A stretch of DNA of 64,000 nt from Archivesica marissinica (GCA_014843695.1 CM026400.1:45845019-45909018); one strand, 5' to 3'. Positions 20,174-32,100 are shown, counted from the stretch's first letter. Notes: generated from the letters alone by a model not told the origin. Translations and numbers: made by a program.

Positions 20174-21425
20174 TACCGTATTTACTCGCCTATAAGACGT
20201 GGATATTTCCCGCTGAAGGCTCAAAGTCAGGGTCCCGTCTTATAAGCAGGTCACAAAACATGACCTAAAATTTTTCAGTCATTATCAGCTGGTTTGGCAT
20301 TTTCTAAATGTCAGCCAGCTATATTTTTTTTGGCCAATTTGATCCCTTTCTATACTTTTTTTCACCGACTTTTTGACGGGTATTAAATGTAATAATAACT
20401 GACATTAAATATATACATATTTGTTAATTCATATATTCATGCACTAGTAATATTATTTTCATTAAATGAACAAAACACTACAGTGTATAGTAAATTAATT
20501 CGAAATATATGGAAAAGTTAACAATGGCACCAATTGGTCACAGTTTTCAAAAAGTCAGTCATACAGAAGTGTTTATCTGCGTTTATATTGTTTGGCAACA
20601 TTAAACTGAGACAAATTAATCTCCGTCAAAGCCTTCGTAACTTTTCGTGCAAATCACAATAATTACCAAACCGTTTATAATCGCCGGGTGCACCAAATAC
20701 AGTAAATACATACGCCATTGATGGGTGTAAATAGGCTGGCATAATTCGTAAGGTGCATCAAAAGCATAAGATAGGTGAGAAAATAAATCTAGCACCTTCG
20801 TAGAATTGCAGATAAGGAACTCCCACCCTGCGTGCTGAAGATGCGTGCAAAGACCGAAGCTCTACTTTTATCTCATTTACATCAAGCGCCAGTACCGTAG
20901 CCAGAGGCAAATTTCACGCAAGGCCTGTTCCCCTTTAAAATTGTTGGGGTATAGAAGCGATTTCCTGCGTTTTCTGATTTAATGAGTTTAGACGTATAAT
21001 TATGTACTGACCTTTCAGCTCTATAGCAGACGACATTTTATACAGCAAAGGGATATTTTTTGCATTTTATTTATTTAATTTTTCATTTATTTTTTGGTTA
21101 CTTTGGAAATTTTAACTGAGGTAGCTGCCTCGTTGTGCCTCAGTGTGGCTATGGGCTTCAGCGCATTACTGATAGACTTCCGCCGACAGCAGTTGCCTTC
21201 GATAGCACTGTGGATTTACAATTATGGATGAACAAACAACACGTTATGTGACTTAGAGAAAAATAGTATGAAACATTTATTTCCCTTTGTTGTAATACGC
21301 CATTTGTCATTTTTGAGTCTTTGAAACAATGGAATTCAGTTCTAAACTCGAGTATAAGACGCACCAGACTTTTGGATACTATTTTGGAGGGGAAAATGTT
21401 GTCTTATACATGCACGATTACGGTA
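20174..21425. mobile_element. Long M-CCGTA-type element (1.25 kb)
   Basis: Ends TACCGTATTTACTCGCCTAT at 20174 and GTCTTATACATGCACGATTACGGTA-type at 21425 (inverted). It is much longer than the ~300-600 bp family members. No transposase-like ORF was found (longest ORF 68 codons). Confidence 0.65.
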
Positions 21426-21569
21426 CTCATATATACATATACATCCCATAATATATATGAATCATCACAGATTTAGTGAAGCAAAGTACAGATGAAAAAA
21501 ATATCACATCGCTATAGCACAAAAATCATTAAATTCAAAATAATAAAACACAAAAATAATAATTTGAAT

Positions 21570-22352
21570 TAGGGATGGCAACGAATATTTGATTATTCGA
21601 ATATTCGTTCGGACGTCCGAATATCCGATTATTATTGCAGTATTCGAATATTTGGAAAATATATTATATAATTTGCAAATATGAAATGAACTGTCAGATA
21701 TGTTGTTTTCTTTGGAAACCATCATAAAACATTCCAATACAAATTTGAAAAGAAAACGCCCCAGGATGTGTGAATAAACCCGTGTTAATTGACACTCTGC
21801 CATGTAATCGGATAATTACAGTAGGTGCTAATGTAGGTAGTGTTTAATTATGATGTCAAAACTAATTAGACAGAAAATTCCTTTGAAATATTACAGACAC
21901 ACTGCAGCAACAACTACCTCCGTGTATCTTACATTTTTAATTAACTGCTCAATATTACCATAAAGTACTATTTAATCCATTCAACCCCAAGTAACTCACA
22001 TGGACTGGTGCGTGATATTTTCAGACCAATAAATTAATAAGAAAATTACCTTTGGACCATTTATCAAAATGGGTAATTTTATCTAAAAATAGTAATAATT
22101 ATTACTGGCAAAAAAGTGCAGATCCTGATGAGACGGCTCGTCATGAGCCGGCTCATCTGGATCTACACTTTTCATAAGCCTATTTAGAGGCCTGTGGGGT
22201 TGAAAGGGTTAAAGTACCATTTTTATTATATTGTTTATTATTGACCTCAAAAATGCCAATTTGAGTGATTTTGAGTTTTTGATAGAACTATATTCGAATA
22301 CCTTCCCGACAGAATATTCGAATAGTAAAATCACTATTCGTTGCCATCCCTA
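21570..22352. mobile_element. hAT-like MITE with 8-bp target-site duplication
   Basis: Inverted ends TAGGGATGGCAACGAATA and TATTCGTTGCCATCCCTA, flanked by the 8-bp direct repeat ATTTGAAT (21562-21569 and 22353-22360). The internal sequence is rich in ATTCGAATATTCG palindromes. It carries a nested M-TTAA1. Confidence 0.85.
21972..22212. mobile_element. M-TTAA1 MITE, canonical length, nested in the hAT-like element
   Basis: 241 bp from TTAATCCATTCAACCCCAAG to GGGGTTGAAAGGGTTAA. The central palindrome GAGACGGCTCGTCATGAGCC is intact. Good single-copy reference for the expanded copies. Confidence 0.9.
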
Positions 22353-22433
22353 ATTTGAATAAAAACATGAAAATATTACTATCCTCTTCAAAATAAGAAT
22401 ACAATTCTACAATGTTCAAGTATGTAACCCATT

Positions 22434-22662
22434 CAACACTAAGTAACTGACATGGACTGGTCCATGATATTTTTAGACCAATAAATTAATCAGAAAATTA
22501 CACTTGGACCAGTTCATTTATCAAAATGGGTAATTTTCTCTAAAAATAGTAATATTACTGGCCAAAGGTGCAGATCCTGGTGAGACGGCTCGTCACGAGT
22601 CAGCTAATCTGGATCTACACTTTTTGCAAGCCTATTTAGGTCTGTAGCGTTGAAAGGGTTAA
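22434..22662. mobile_element. M-TTAA1 MITE
   Basis: GTAACCCATTCAACACTAAG to CGTTGAAAGGGTTAA; unexpanded. Confidence 0.88.
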
Positions 22663-22888
22663 CAATTGAAATTTCATAGCTTGATGAAATGCGGAAAATG
22701 ACTAATTTGCATAAAAACCTAATTACATCTAATCAAAGTCAACTTACACCATACAAAAAGTAGTCTGCGTTGAATATTAATGAGAATAGAATAATTTTGC
22801 AATTCATTGGGTGATGAACGGCGACTACATGGGCTGAATCTGCCAATCAGAATCCAATCATATTTTATTTACTATTTGACATTTACAT

Positions 22889-23580
22889 GACCATACATAC
22901 TCGCCTATAAGACGTTGATCAAATGGACACAAGAACAATTGCATGTTTAACCATTTCAGTGATGAAGTTTGAAGAAATTTTCGGTGCAGGGTGCTTTTTT
23001 TCTTTTCTAGAAGTTTGACGTAATTAAGGATACGATTTACATGTGTAGTAGTCAAAAAAATGTTCTGGGTTTGTGTGTTTTTGGGGTGGGTGTTGGGTTT
23101 TTTTGGGTTGGATGTGTTTGTATGGAGATATTAGTTTTAACTAATTGTATGTGGGGGTTAACCACAGTGAAAGTTGAAGATATTTTCGGTGTCAGGGTGC
23201 TTGTTCTCTTTTCTAAAACGTAACTAAGGATACCATTTACATTGTAGCACATCAAAAAAAATTCTAATTAAATTTTTTTTTTTTTAGCACTCACTTATAA
23301 GACTGGAAGCCATTTTGAGGCCATAATTTGGTGGTAAAAAAGTCATCTTAGTTTATACTAATTTATTTTAGCTCGATTGCGAAACAAGTTCTTCCAACTT
23401 ATATTAATCACTCTCGAGACCTCATTCCTGATGGAATCCATCGCCATGAAGGAGAGAAGAGGCAATGTGGAATTTAAATGCCTTGCCTAAGGGCACAATC
23501 GTAACGGCTCCAGTGGGGCTCGAACTCCGGACCTTTCGCACCTGAAGCGAAAGTCATCTTATAGGCGAATATGGAAGGTA
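22889..23580. mobile_element. M-CCGTA MITE split by SINE-C
   Basis: Left end ACCATACATACTCGCCTATA, right end CTTATAGGCGAATATGGAAGGTA. The internal block ATTTTCGGTG(C/T)CAGGG(T)GCTT is duplicated in the element, once on either side of a G/T-rich tract. Confidence 0.8.
23351..23549 (-). mobile_element. SINE-C with 12-bp target-site duplication
   Basis: Flanked by AAAGTCATCTTA at 23339-23350 and 23550-23561, inside the M-CCGTA right end. Box B on the minus strand reads GGAGTTCGAGCCCCACTGGA; the extreme head is missing. Confidence 0.9.
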
Positions 23581-23665
23581 CATACATAATCAAGACAAAG
23601 CAAAGTGGGTTGGGCAACAAGTTCTAACAACTGCCCTCCCCCAAGTTATATGTTATAGCATGTTA

Positions 23666-23921
23666 TATTTTGGGTTTTACGCCTGCATCAGCACCATTTC
23701 GGGCAATATCGCCGGCGGGCAGTTTACTTAACAACACCTTTCCTGGGCAGGCTGCAGCGGTTAACCAGTATTTTGGTGCACCAACCTCCGTAAGAAACTG
23801 CCAACTTTTTCATATAAATGAGACACGGCCTGAGCGGGGCTCGAACCCGTGACCATCAGTGATGATAGGTTACAGTGGTATACAAGTCAGCGACCTTAAC
23901 CACTTGACCACGGAGGCGGAC
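23666..23921 (-). mobile_element. SINE-A, full length
   Basis: From GGGTTTTACGCCTGCATCAG to CACTTGACCACGGAGGCGGA; box B GGGTTCGAGCCCC on minus. Confidence 0.9.
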
Positions 23922-23954
23922 CCCTCCAAGTACTTTACATGGAATTCGCAATAT

Positions 23955-25215
23955 TATTAAGATGGTTCCCTCTATATCTTAGTATCTTACATGACAGATC
24001 ATGTACATTGTATATAAGACGGTTCCCTCTATATCTTAGTATCTTACATGGCAGATCATGTACATTGTATATAAGATGGTTCCCTCTATATCTTAGTATC
24101 TTACATGACAGATCATGTACATTGTATATAAGATGGTTCCCTCTATATCTTAGTATCTTACATGACAGATCATGTACATTGTATATAAGATGGTTCCCTC
24201 TATATCTTACATGACAGATCATGTACATTGTATATAAGATGGTTCCCTCTATATCTTACATGACAGATCATGTACATTGTATATAAGATGGTTCCCTCTA
24301 TATCTTACATGACAGATCATGTACATTGTATATAAGATGGTTCCCTCTATATCTTACATGACAGATCATGTACATTGTATATAAGATGGTTCCCTCTATA
24401 TCTTACATGACAGATCATGTACATTGTATATAAGATGGTTCCCTCTATATCTTACATGGCAGATCATGTACATTGTATATAAGATGGTTCCTCTATATCT
24501 TATATCTACATGGCAGTCATGTACATTGTATATAAGATGGTTCCCTCTATATCTTATCTTACATGACAGATCATGTACATTGTATATAAGATGGTTCCCT
24601 CTATATTTTACATGACAGATCATGTACATTGTATATAAGAGGTTCCCTCTATATCTTACATGACAGATCATGTACATTGTATATAAGATGGTTCCCTATA
24701 TATCTTAGTATCTGACATGACAGATCATGTACATTGTATATAAGATGGTTCCCTCTATATCTTAGCATCTTACATGACAGATCATGTACATTGTATATAA
24801 GACAGTTCCCTCTATATCTTAGTATCTTACATGGCAGATCATGTACATTGTATATAAGATGGTTCCCTCTATATCTTAGTATCTTACATGGCAGATCATG
24901 TACATTGTATATAAGATGGTTCCCTCTATATCTTAGTATCTGACATGACATATCATGTACATTGTATATAAGATGGTTCCCTCTATATCTTACATGACAG
25001 ATCATGTACATTGTATATAAGATGGTTCCCTATATATCTTACATGGCAGATCATGTACATTGTATATAAGACGGTTCCCTATATATCTTACATGACAGAT
25101 CATGTACATTGTATATAAGACGGTTCCCTCTATATCTTACATGGCAGATCATGTACATTGTATATAAGACGGTTCCCTCTATATCTTAGCATCTTACATG
25201 GCAGATCATATATAA
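23955..25215. repeat. 49/59-bp tandem array, ~24 copies
   Basis: Unit: ATGGTTCCCTCTATATCTTA, CATGACAGATCATGTACATT, GTATATAAG. A 59-bp form has GTATCTTACA added. The two forms cluster in blocks, indicating local homogenisation. Confidence 0.95.
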
Positions 25216-25334
25216 GAAAAAAACGGTTCCCGCTATTTTATTACGTTACATCGCCTCAATTTTACTAACCTACATGGTCGACATTACATAAAGATCGTGG
25301 GTCCCAATCATTTTCCTTAACAAATATTTTAAAG

Positions 25335-25566
25335 TTTAAATGATTGCGAAACAAGTTTTAACAACTTATATTAATCACTCTCGTTGGCGCGGATGAAAAC
25401 GTAAATGTGGTCATTTGTGTGGGAGGAAACCGTAGTACCCGGAGAAAACACACCTATCCGATCTGGCGACCACCGTACCATCTCACATACATCCCGACCC
25501 GAGGATCGAACCCGGGTTGCATTGATGAGAAATGAGCGTGCTAACCTATGCGCTAATCGGACAGCC
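25335..25566 (-). mobile_element. SINE-B, near full length
   Basis: Plus strand begins with the reversed tail GATTGCGAAACAAGTTTTAA and ends with GCGCTAATCGGACAGCC, the 5' end of the head. Confidence 0.9.
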
Positions 25567-25919
25567 AAATAGTTCGCAGTATTATCCATTAGTACGGACA
25601 CTTATTTGTGGATTTGTGATGAATCCCCGTTTCTCACCAGACTTCGATGGATAATTGTAGCAATACAAAATAACTCCGACAAAGATTGTTAAACGAAAGA
25701 ACTTGTGGCTCGACCCATTTTTGCTTTCTTTGCATATATTGTATGTAGATTCTGTGTCTTAAATAGAGCAAAATAAAATATGATTAAAGGTAAACCGAGA
25801 TCATGTGCATTCGACTATCATATTTCCTTCACATAGATGTGTCTACAATGGTGAGTAAAAAAACGAAAAATACAATTGATTTGTTTCTAGGGTTTTCCAG
25901 TCGCGCAAGCAGCTTAGAT
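25567..25919. other. No feature recognised
   Basis: Low-GC sequence; no coding resemblance in either strand. Confidence 0.3.
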
Positions 25920-26142
25920 CACACGCCGACTCTCCAGCTATTGGTGGAGGAAGATCTCGGGTGCCTCTCCGATCAGTATTGTATGCACAGACGGGCAACC
26001 CAGGTAGATCCACAGACCTACCGCAAGCATGGACAGCTTCCTCGTATGATATAATTCGACTCCCCCAGTCAGATTCGAACAAGGGTGAGGGGCAAATGAT
26101 TGGAAGTAAACGACCATAACCACTCGGTCACAGATGCTCCAT
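25920..26142 (-). mobile_element. SINE-E
   Basis: Minus-strand head GGAGCATCTGTGACCGAGTG, GTTCGAATCTGACTGGGGGA, 3' end in CACCAATAGCTGGAGAGTC. Confidence 0.8.
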
Positions 26143-26249
26143 AAAATACTGATATAATACTTTTGAGTATCACACATTAAAACAAAGCACAGTATTACGT
26201 GTAAAACAGGTACACATTTCTATAACACATATTATAGCTATATTATATA

Positions 26250-26666
26250 CAGTCTGCATCCATTATGTCGAATTCCGTCGGATCGAACAAAATACATAAC
26301 CGACGTTTGACTTGAAATTCGATATAAACAACAGCTTAAAGAGGGGAGGACTCTGACGACAAACGCAGGAAGAGGAAAGCCAAACAGTGGGAGCCGCCAC
26401 CAACTGCATCGCCTTCCAGTGACTCTGTCTTCACGTGCGAAGGCTGCAACCGCCACTGCAGGACATGCATAGGACTGTACAGCCACAACAGACGGTGCTC
26501 ATCTGTAGACTCAACGGGCACAAATTCCATAGTCTGACAAGACTGACGGATGCCGAATAGAATTAGTTATATGTATAATTATAGTGTCTGAAACAAGACT
26601 TTTATCCGACTTCGAGATAACCGGAGATTTCGCCATAACCGGCTTTGACATAGCGGATGTAGACTG
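26250..26666. mobile_element. M-pogo (Tigger-like) MITE carrying a coding fragment
   Basis: TA-flanked ends CAGTCTGCATCCATTATGTC and inverted GACATAGCGGATGTAGACTG. The subterminal CGACTTCGAGATAACCGGA matches the copy at 49259-49455. An extra ~230 bp replaces about 10 bp of that shorter copy. Confidence 0.8.
26341..26532 (+). pseudogene. Zinc-finger C-terminus of a non-LTR retrotransposon-type ORF (fragment)
   Basis: Reading from GAGGACTCTGACGAC the frame is open to TGA at 26530-26532: an acidic/basic stretch (EDSDDKRRKRK), then FTCEGCNRHCRTC, IGLYSHNRRCSS and a short tail. The CxxC...IGLYSHxRRC pattern is familiar from the C-termini of retrotransposon-encoded endonuclease/reverse-transcriptase proteins in invertebrates, from memory of the family rather than a search. 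The stop is followed by AAGACTGACGGATGCC. There is no upstream RT domain. Confidence 0.55.
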
Positions 26667-26670
26667 TATG

Positions 26671-27393
26671 TGTGGTCCTCTCTACATCCGAATTTGATTG
26701 TTACGATTCATAAAGAAAATGAATTAGCCGGATTTTTGTTTTCATAGCAATCTTAAAGAAAATGAATTAGCCGTATTTTTGTTTTCATAGCAATCTTAAA
26801 GAAAATGAATTAGCCGGATTTTTTTTCATAACAATCTTAAAGAAAATGAATTAGTCGTATTTTTGCTTTCATAACAATCTTAAAGAAAATGAATTAGCCG
26901 GATTTTTGTTTTCATAACAATTTTAAAGAAAATGAATTAGCCGGATTTTTGTTTTCATAGCAATCTTAAAGAAAATGAATTAGCCGGATTTTTGTTTTCA
27001 TAGCAATCTTAAAGAAAATGAATTAGCCGGATTTTTGTTTTCATAGCAATCTTAAAGAAAATGAATTAGCCGGATTTTTGTTTTCATAACAATCTTAAAG
27101 AAAATGAATTAGCCGGATTTTTGTTTTCATAGCAATCTTAAAGAAAATGAATTAGCCGGATTTTTGTTTTCATAGCAATCTTAAAGAAAATAAATTAGCC
27201 GGATTTTTGTTTTCATAGCAATCTTAAAGAAAATTAATTAGCCGGATTTTTGTTTGGATTTTTAGGCTGATAATTTGGATGTAGAAAATTAATTAGCCGG
27301 ATTTTTGTTTTCATAGCAATCTTAAAGAAAATGAATTAGCCGGATGTTTGTTTGATTTTTAGGCCGAAAATTTGGATGTAGAGAGGACCACAT
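26671..27393. mobile_element. MITE with 43-bp internal array
   Basis: Inverted ends TGTGGTCCTCTCTACATCC (26671) and GGATGTAGAGAGGACCACA (27393). Between ~26705 and 27345 the unit GAATTAGCCGGATTTTTGTT + TTCATAGCAATCTTAAAGAAAAT repeats about 15 times. A related single segment sits in the M-CCGTA element at 10490-10625. Confidence 0.88.
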
Positions 27394-27473
27394 ATATATA
27401 TATATTACGAGTTTCCTGTTTGGAACAATCTACATATAATATAATTATATAATAAACTATTTCCTTCTTGCTA

Positions 27474-27613
27474 TTAACCCTTAAAATGCCGAATAAATTG
27501 GAAGGAATGTGCAAACAACATAGATCCAGATCAGCCGCGATGTAACGATGCGTCTGATCAGATCTAGGTTGTTTGCATATGTGATTTTATTTACCCAGCA
27601 GGCAAAGCGTTAA
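27474..27613. mobile_element. M-TTAA2 MITE, short copy
   Basis: M-TTAA2 ends are TTAACCC...GCCTGC(C/T) and its inverse in TTAA. This copy runs from TTAACCCTTAAAATGCCG to AGCAGGCAAAGCGTTAA, with internal palindromes TAGATCCAGATCAG/CTGATCAGATCTA. Confidence 0.8.
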
Positions 27614-28689
27614 TACAACGAAACGGTAGTAAGCTTAAAATACCGTGTTTTCATACAAAACAATACGTCGCAATTAAATAGTTTTGCTTGTATTTTTCAG
27701 TCTATATTGCACATAAATGGATTATGGGTAAATTCAGACTAGGAGAACCCGACCCGGAATCAGTTTTATTTTCCAATCTCAGTTTCCATGCATACCAAGA
27801 TGGCAACGAGTAGCAATTTTGTTACTCGAGTACTCGGACAAAATCGCTCATTTGAATCTACTGAATTTATGTTCGCACTTTGATGTTGTTCTCAATGTCC
27901 ATAATCTATATATAGTAACATGTTGGCCATCTTGGATTGGGCAAGAAAAGAATTCTGCATACATGTGTGCACAAATACTACACAAATGACTTAACGGTTT
28001 AACCACACACAAAACGTTATAAGCACCAAATAATTAAACACAAAAATCTATTTATAGTAACAAAAGTGATTCTCATCAATGCCATCAATGAAAAAAATGA
28101 AACAGTCAAACATAAATCTATTTATAGTAACAAAATGGATTCCCATCAATGAAAAGTCTAATAATAATCTATTTATAGTAACAAGTCATGCTTCATGGAT
28201 CAGAATGCTTCATGGATCAGATGAAACTCTCCTCGCGCATAAGGTGTATCGTTGCATTAAAGACACGTGATAGTTTCGAGAAGATATGTAGTATGAACAA
28301 TAGTGAAACGTTAACCGTGACTACACACATGTGCGGTATTGCAATAACTCCCAGCACTTCCGTCACAGTGAGCTAAAACACACAATACCGTAGTTATTAT
28401 ATTAATCACAATAAAATATTTCCAGCACTTCGGTCACAGGGAGCTAAAACACATAATACCGCAGTTATTATATCAATCACAATAAAATATTTGGATGCCC
28501 TTGGAAGTACATGTAAATATTGAAATACGGTAATACCTGTGTATACTAACTATCCCCAGAGTTACGATATATTAACATAGATATATGCGCGTATTACACA
28601 GTCATGCATGAAGGGTCATAACTCGAGCATAACATGTGTATCAGCATATAATCTTAACTCGTTACCTCGACTAAAACTTCATGCAACAT
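27614..28689. other. AT-rich intergenic sequence with a dispersed CTATTTATAGTAACA repeat
   Basis: Three ATCTATTTATAGTAACAA motifs (28040-28200) match those at 32165 and 41200-41410. At 28365-28495 a ~67-bp segment (CACTTCCGTCACAG..AGCTAAAACACA) is duplicated once. No gene. Confidence 0.5.
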
Positions 28690-29790
28690 AATGATTGTCT
28701 AGCTTGTTGGAGATATTGTGGCCAAAAAACATAATTTAGTTTGTTGGAGATATCCATGCCAACAAACATAATCTAGCTTATCGGAGATATCATTGCCAAC
28801 AAACATAATTTAGCTTATCAGAGATATCGTTGCCAACAAACATAATTTAGCTTATCGGAGATATCGCGGCCAAAACGCATAATTTAGCTTGTTGGAGATA
28901 TCGTTGCCAAAAAACATAATTTAGCTTGTCGGAGATATCATTGCCAACGAACATAATTTAGCTTGTCGGAGTTATCATTGCCAACGAACATAATTTAGCT
29001 TATCGGAGATATCGTTGCCAATAAACATAATTTAGCTTGTCGGAGATATCGTTGCCAATAAACATAATTTAGCTTGTCGGAGATATCGTTGCCAATAAAC
29101 ATAATTTAGCTTGTCGGAGATATCGTTGCCAATAAACATAATTTAGCTTGTCGGAGATATCGTTGCCAATAAACATAATTTAGCTTATCGGAGATATCGT
29201 TGCCAATAAACATAATTTAGCTTGTCGGAGATATCGTTGCCAACAAACATAATTTAGCTTATCGGAGATATCGTTGCCAATAAACATAATTCAGCTTGTC
29301 GGAGATATCGTTGCCAACAAACATAATTTAGCTTGTCGGAGTTATCATTGCCAACGAACATAATTTAGCTTATCGGAGATATCGTTGCCAATAAACATAA
29401 TTTAGCTTATCGGAGATATCGTTGCCAACAAACATAATTTAGCTTGTCAGAGATATCGTTGCCAACAAACATAATTTAGCTTGTTGGAGATATCATTGCC
29501 AACAAACATAATTTAGCTTATCGGAGATATCGTTGCCAATAAACATAATTTAGCTTGTCGGAGATATAGTTGCCAACAAACATAATTTAGCTTGTCGGAG
29601 ATATCGTTGCCAATAAACATAATTTAGCTTGTCGGAGATATCGTTGCCAACAAACATAATTTAGCTTGTCGGAGATATCGTTGCCAATAAACATAATTTA
29701 GCTTGTCGGAGATATCTTGGTTAAAGAAGATAATTTAACTTTCTGGAGATATCGCAGGCAACGAACATAATTTAGCTTGTTGTTAAGTTG
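28690..29790. repeat. 37-bp tandem array, ~29 copies
   Basis: Unit AATTTAGCTTGTCGGAGATA + TCGTTGCCAATAAACAT; variants CTTATCGG and CCAACAAAC alternate. Confidence 0.95.
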
Positions 29791-29939
29791 GTTTAATGGT
29801 GCGCCTCAATTATACTGTACTAAAACAAGACTGAAAGTTATGGCTTCAAATCTCATTTATATTAAAATAATAATGTTAACATCCAGTACAATTGGACAGG
29901 AATACTAGGGGAGTGAGTGTATATATTTTGTAATACTTT

Positions 29940-30175
29940 TTAACCCTTTCAACACTACAGACCTCTAAATAGGCATACAAAAAGTGTAGATCCAGATGAA
30001 CTGGCTCCGGCTCGTCTCATCAGGATCTGCACTTTTTGCCAGTAATATTACAATTTTTAGACAAAATTACCCATTTTGATAAATGAACTGGTCCAAATGT
30101 AATTTTCTTATTAATTTATTGGTCTAAATATATCATGGCCAGTCCATATCAGTTCCTTTGTGTCGAATGGGTTAA
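29940..30175. mobile_element. M-TTAA1 MITE, unexpanded
   Basis: TTAACCCTTTCAACACTACA to TGTCGAATGGGTTAA, with central palindrome partly deleted. Confidence 0.88.
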
Positions 30176-30318
30176 TATATAACGAGACTTTCAAAATGTT
30201 AAGTTTTTAAAAATATTTCCCAACATTTTACATACAATCGGGATATTTTTACACAAACATTTTATATTTTTGCAAATAACTCAAATATATAAAAGTAAAT
30301 AATTATATAGAATGCAAC

Positions 30319-30346
30319 GGGGGTGGGGTGGGGGAGTTGGGGTGGG
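30319..30346 (+). other. G-quadruplex motif
   Basis: Five G-runs (5, 4, 5, 4, 3) separated by loops T, T, AGTT, T. This meets the canonical G4 pattern in an otherwise AT-rich region. Confidence 0.8.
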
Positions 30347-30629
30347 AGCATATACTGAGTAAATGAATCATTTGATCAGTAAAACGGCGAATCAGAATCG
30401 ATATTAAGCATGATGACAATACAATACCTTAAAGCTGGCACTAGCTAATAAAAACAAAGTTGTACTTTGTAATTCTTCAAGACATTAACTACCAGTACAC
30501 TTCCATTTGACTATACATATATATATATAATTTCCTGACATTTCATTGGTTAATACAGGGGTACAGAATATGCATGTACAAACTTTCTTCATCATCGCAA
30601 ATCCTAAATGGCAGATCACATGCTCAAGG

Positions 30630-31015
30630 GTTCGAATTTTCTATTAGCATGTTTACCTTTTCGAATTTTCTGTTAGCATGTTTACCTTTTCAAATTTTGT
30701 ATTAGCACGTTTACCTTTTCGAATTTTCTATTAGCACGTTTACCTTTCCAAATTTTGTATTAGCACGTTTACCTTTTCGAATTTTCTATTAGCACGTTTA
30801 CCTTTCCAAATTTTGTATTAGCACGTTTACCTTTCCAAATTTTCTATTAGCACGTTTACCTTTTCAAATTTTCTATTAGCATGTTTACCTTTTCGAATTT
30901 TCTATTAGCATGTTTACCTTTTCAAATTTTCTATTAGCATGTTTACCGTTTCGAATTTTCTATTAGCATGTTTACCTTTTTTTGAATTTTCTATTAGCAT
31001 GTTTACCTTTTCAAA
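30630..31015. repeat. 29-bp tandem array, ~13 copies
   Basis: Unit TTTTCTATTAGCATGTTTAC + CTTTTCGAA; subtypes CACG and TGTATTAG form a block in the middle. Confidence 0.93.
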
Positions 31016-31054
31016 TTATGTATCTGTAAACTGACCTTTTACATAATTTACAGT

Positions 31055-31185
31055 ACAATTTGTTTAGTCTTTACTTCCGAGTGTTTTCCATTTTCTCAAC
31101 CTATCTTATACGCGGGTCTATGCAAAATACCACCGATTTAAGAAAAACGTTGGGGGTCATCTTATCGTCAAGTAAATACGGTAAT
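31055..31185. mobile_element. M-CCGTA right-end fragment
   Basis: Ends TCATCTTATCGTCAAGTAAATACGGTA-like, the inverse of the family left end. Confidence 0.55.
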
Positions 31186-31194
31186 AATATATGC

Positions 31195-32100
31195 AGTTAT
31201 CTTGATTGGCATTGTCACAGAGAAATATTAAAGACAAAATAGTGATTGCCTCCATGCTTGATTGGCATTGTCACAGAGAAATATTAAGGACAAAATAGTG
31301 ATTGCCTCCATGCTTGATTGGCATTGTCACAGAGAAATATTAAAGACGAAATAGTGATTGCCTCCATGCTTGATTGGCATTGTCACAGAGAAATATTAAA
31401 GACGAAATAGTGATTGCCTCCATGCTTGATTGGCATTGTCACAGAGAAATATTAAAGACAAAATAGTGATTGCCTCCATGCTTGATTGGCATTGTCACAG
31501 CATTTTTTTATTAAAGACAAAATAGTGATTGCCTCCATGCTTGATTGGCATTGTCACAGAGAAATATTAAAGACGAAATAGTGATTGCCTCCATGCTTGA
31601 TTGGCATTGTCACAGAGAAATATTAAAGACAAAATAGTGATTGCCTCCATGCTTGATTGGCATTGTCACAGAGAAATATTAAAGACGAAATAGTGATTGC
31701 CTCAATGCTTGATTGGCATTGTCACAGAGAAATATTAAAGACAAAATAGTGATTGCCTCCATGCTTGATTGGCATTGTCACAGAGAAATATTAAAGACGA
31801 AATAGTGATTGCCTCCATGCTTGATTGGCATTGTCACAGAGAAATATTAAAGACGAAATAGTGATTGCCTCCATGCTTGATTGGCATTGTCACAGAGAAA
31901 TATTAAAGACAAAATAGTGATTGCCTCCATGCTTGATTGGCATTGTCACAGAAAATATTAAAGACGAAATAGTGATTGCCTCAATGCTTGATTGGCATTG
32001 TCACAGAGAAATATTAAAGACGAAATAGTGATTGCCTCCATGCTTGATTGGCATTGTCACAGAGAAATATTAAAGACGAAATAGTGATTGCCTCCATGCT
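31195..32100. repeat. 56-bp tandem array, 16 copies
   Basis: Unit GCTTGATTGGCATTGTCACA + GAGAAATATTAAAGACAAAA + TAGTGATTGCCTCCAT, almost invariant apart from GACAAAA/GACGAAA. Confidence 0.95.

Noticed and set aside
20174..21425. Possible autonomous transposon
   Set aside because: Length and ends fit a transposon, but no transposase-like coding sequence is present.
23670..23852. ORFs reading GFTPASAPFRAISPAG-type peptides (also 781-1074, 50860-51114)
   Set aside because: Same peptide at several places because it is the SINE-A sequence translated; not a protein family.
26336..26530. 64-codon minus-strand ORF
   Set aside because: Antisense shadow of the plus-strand zinc-finger fragment.
28690..29790. 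Possible CRISPR array (37-bp regular repeats; also 29-bp arrays)
   Set aside because: Units are head-to-tail with no unique spacers, and the DNA is metazoan.
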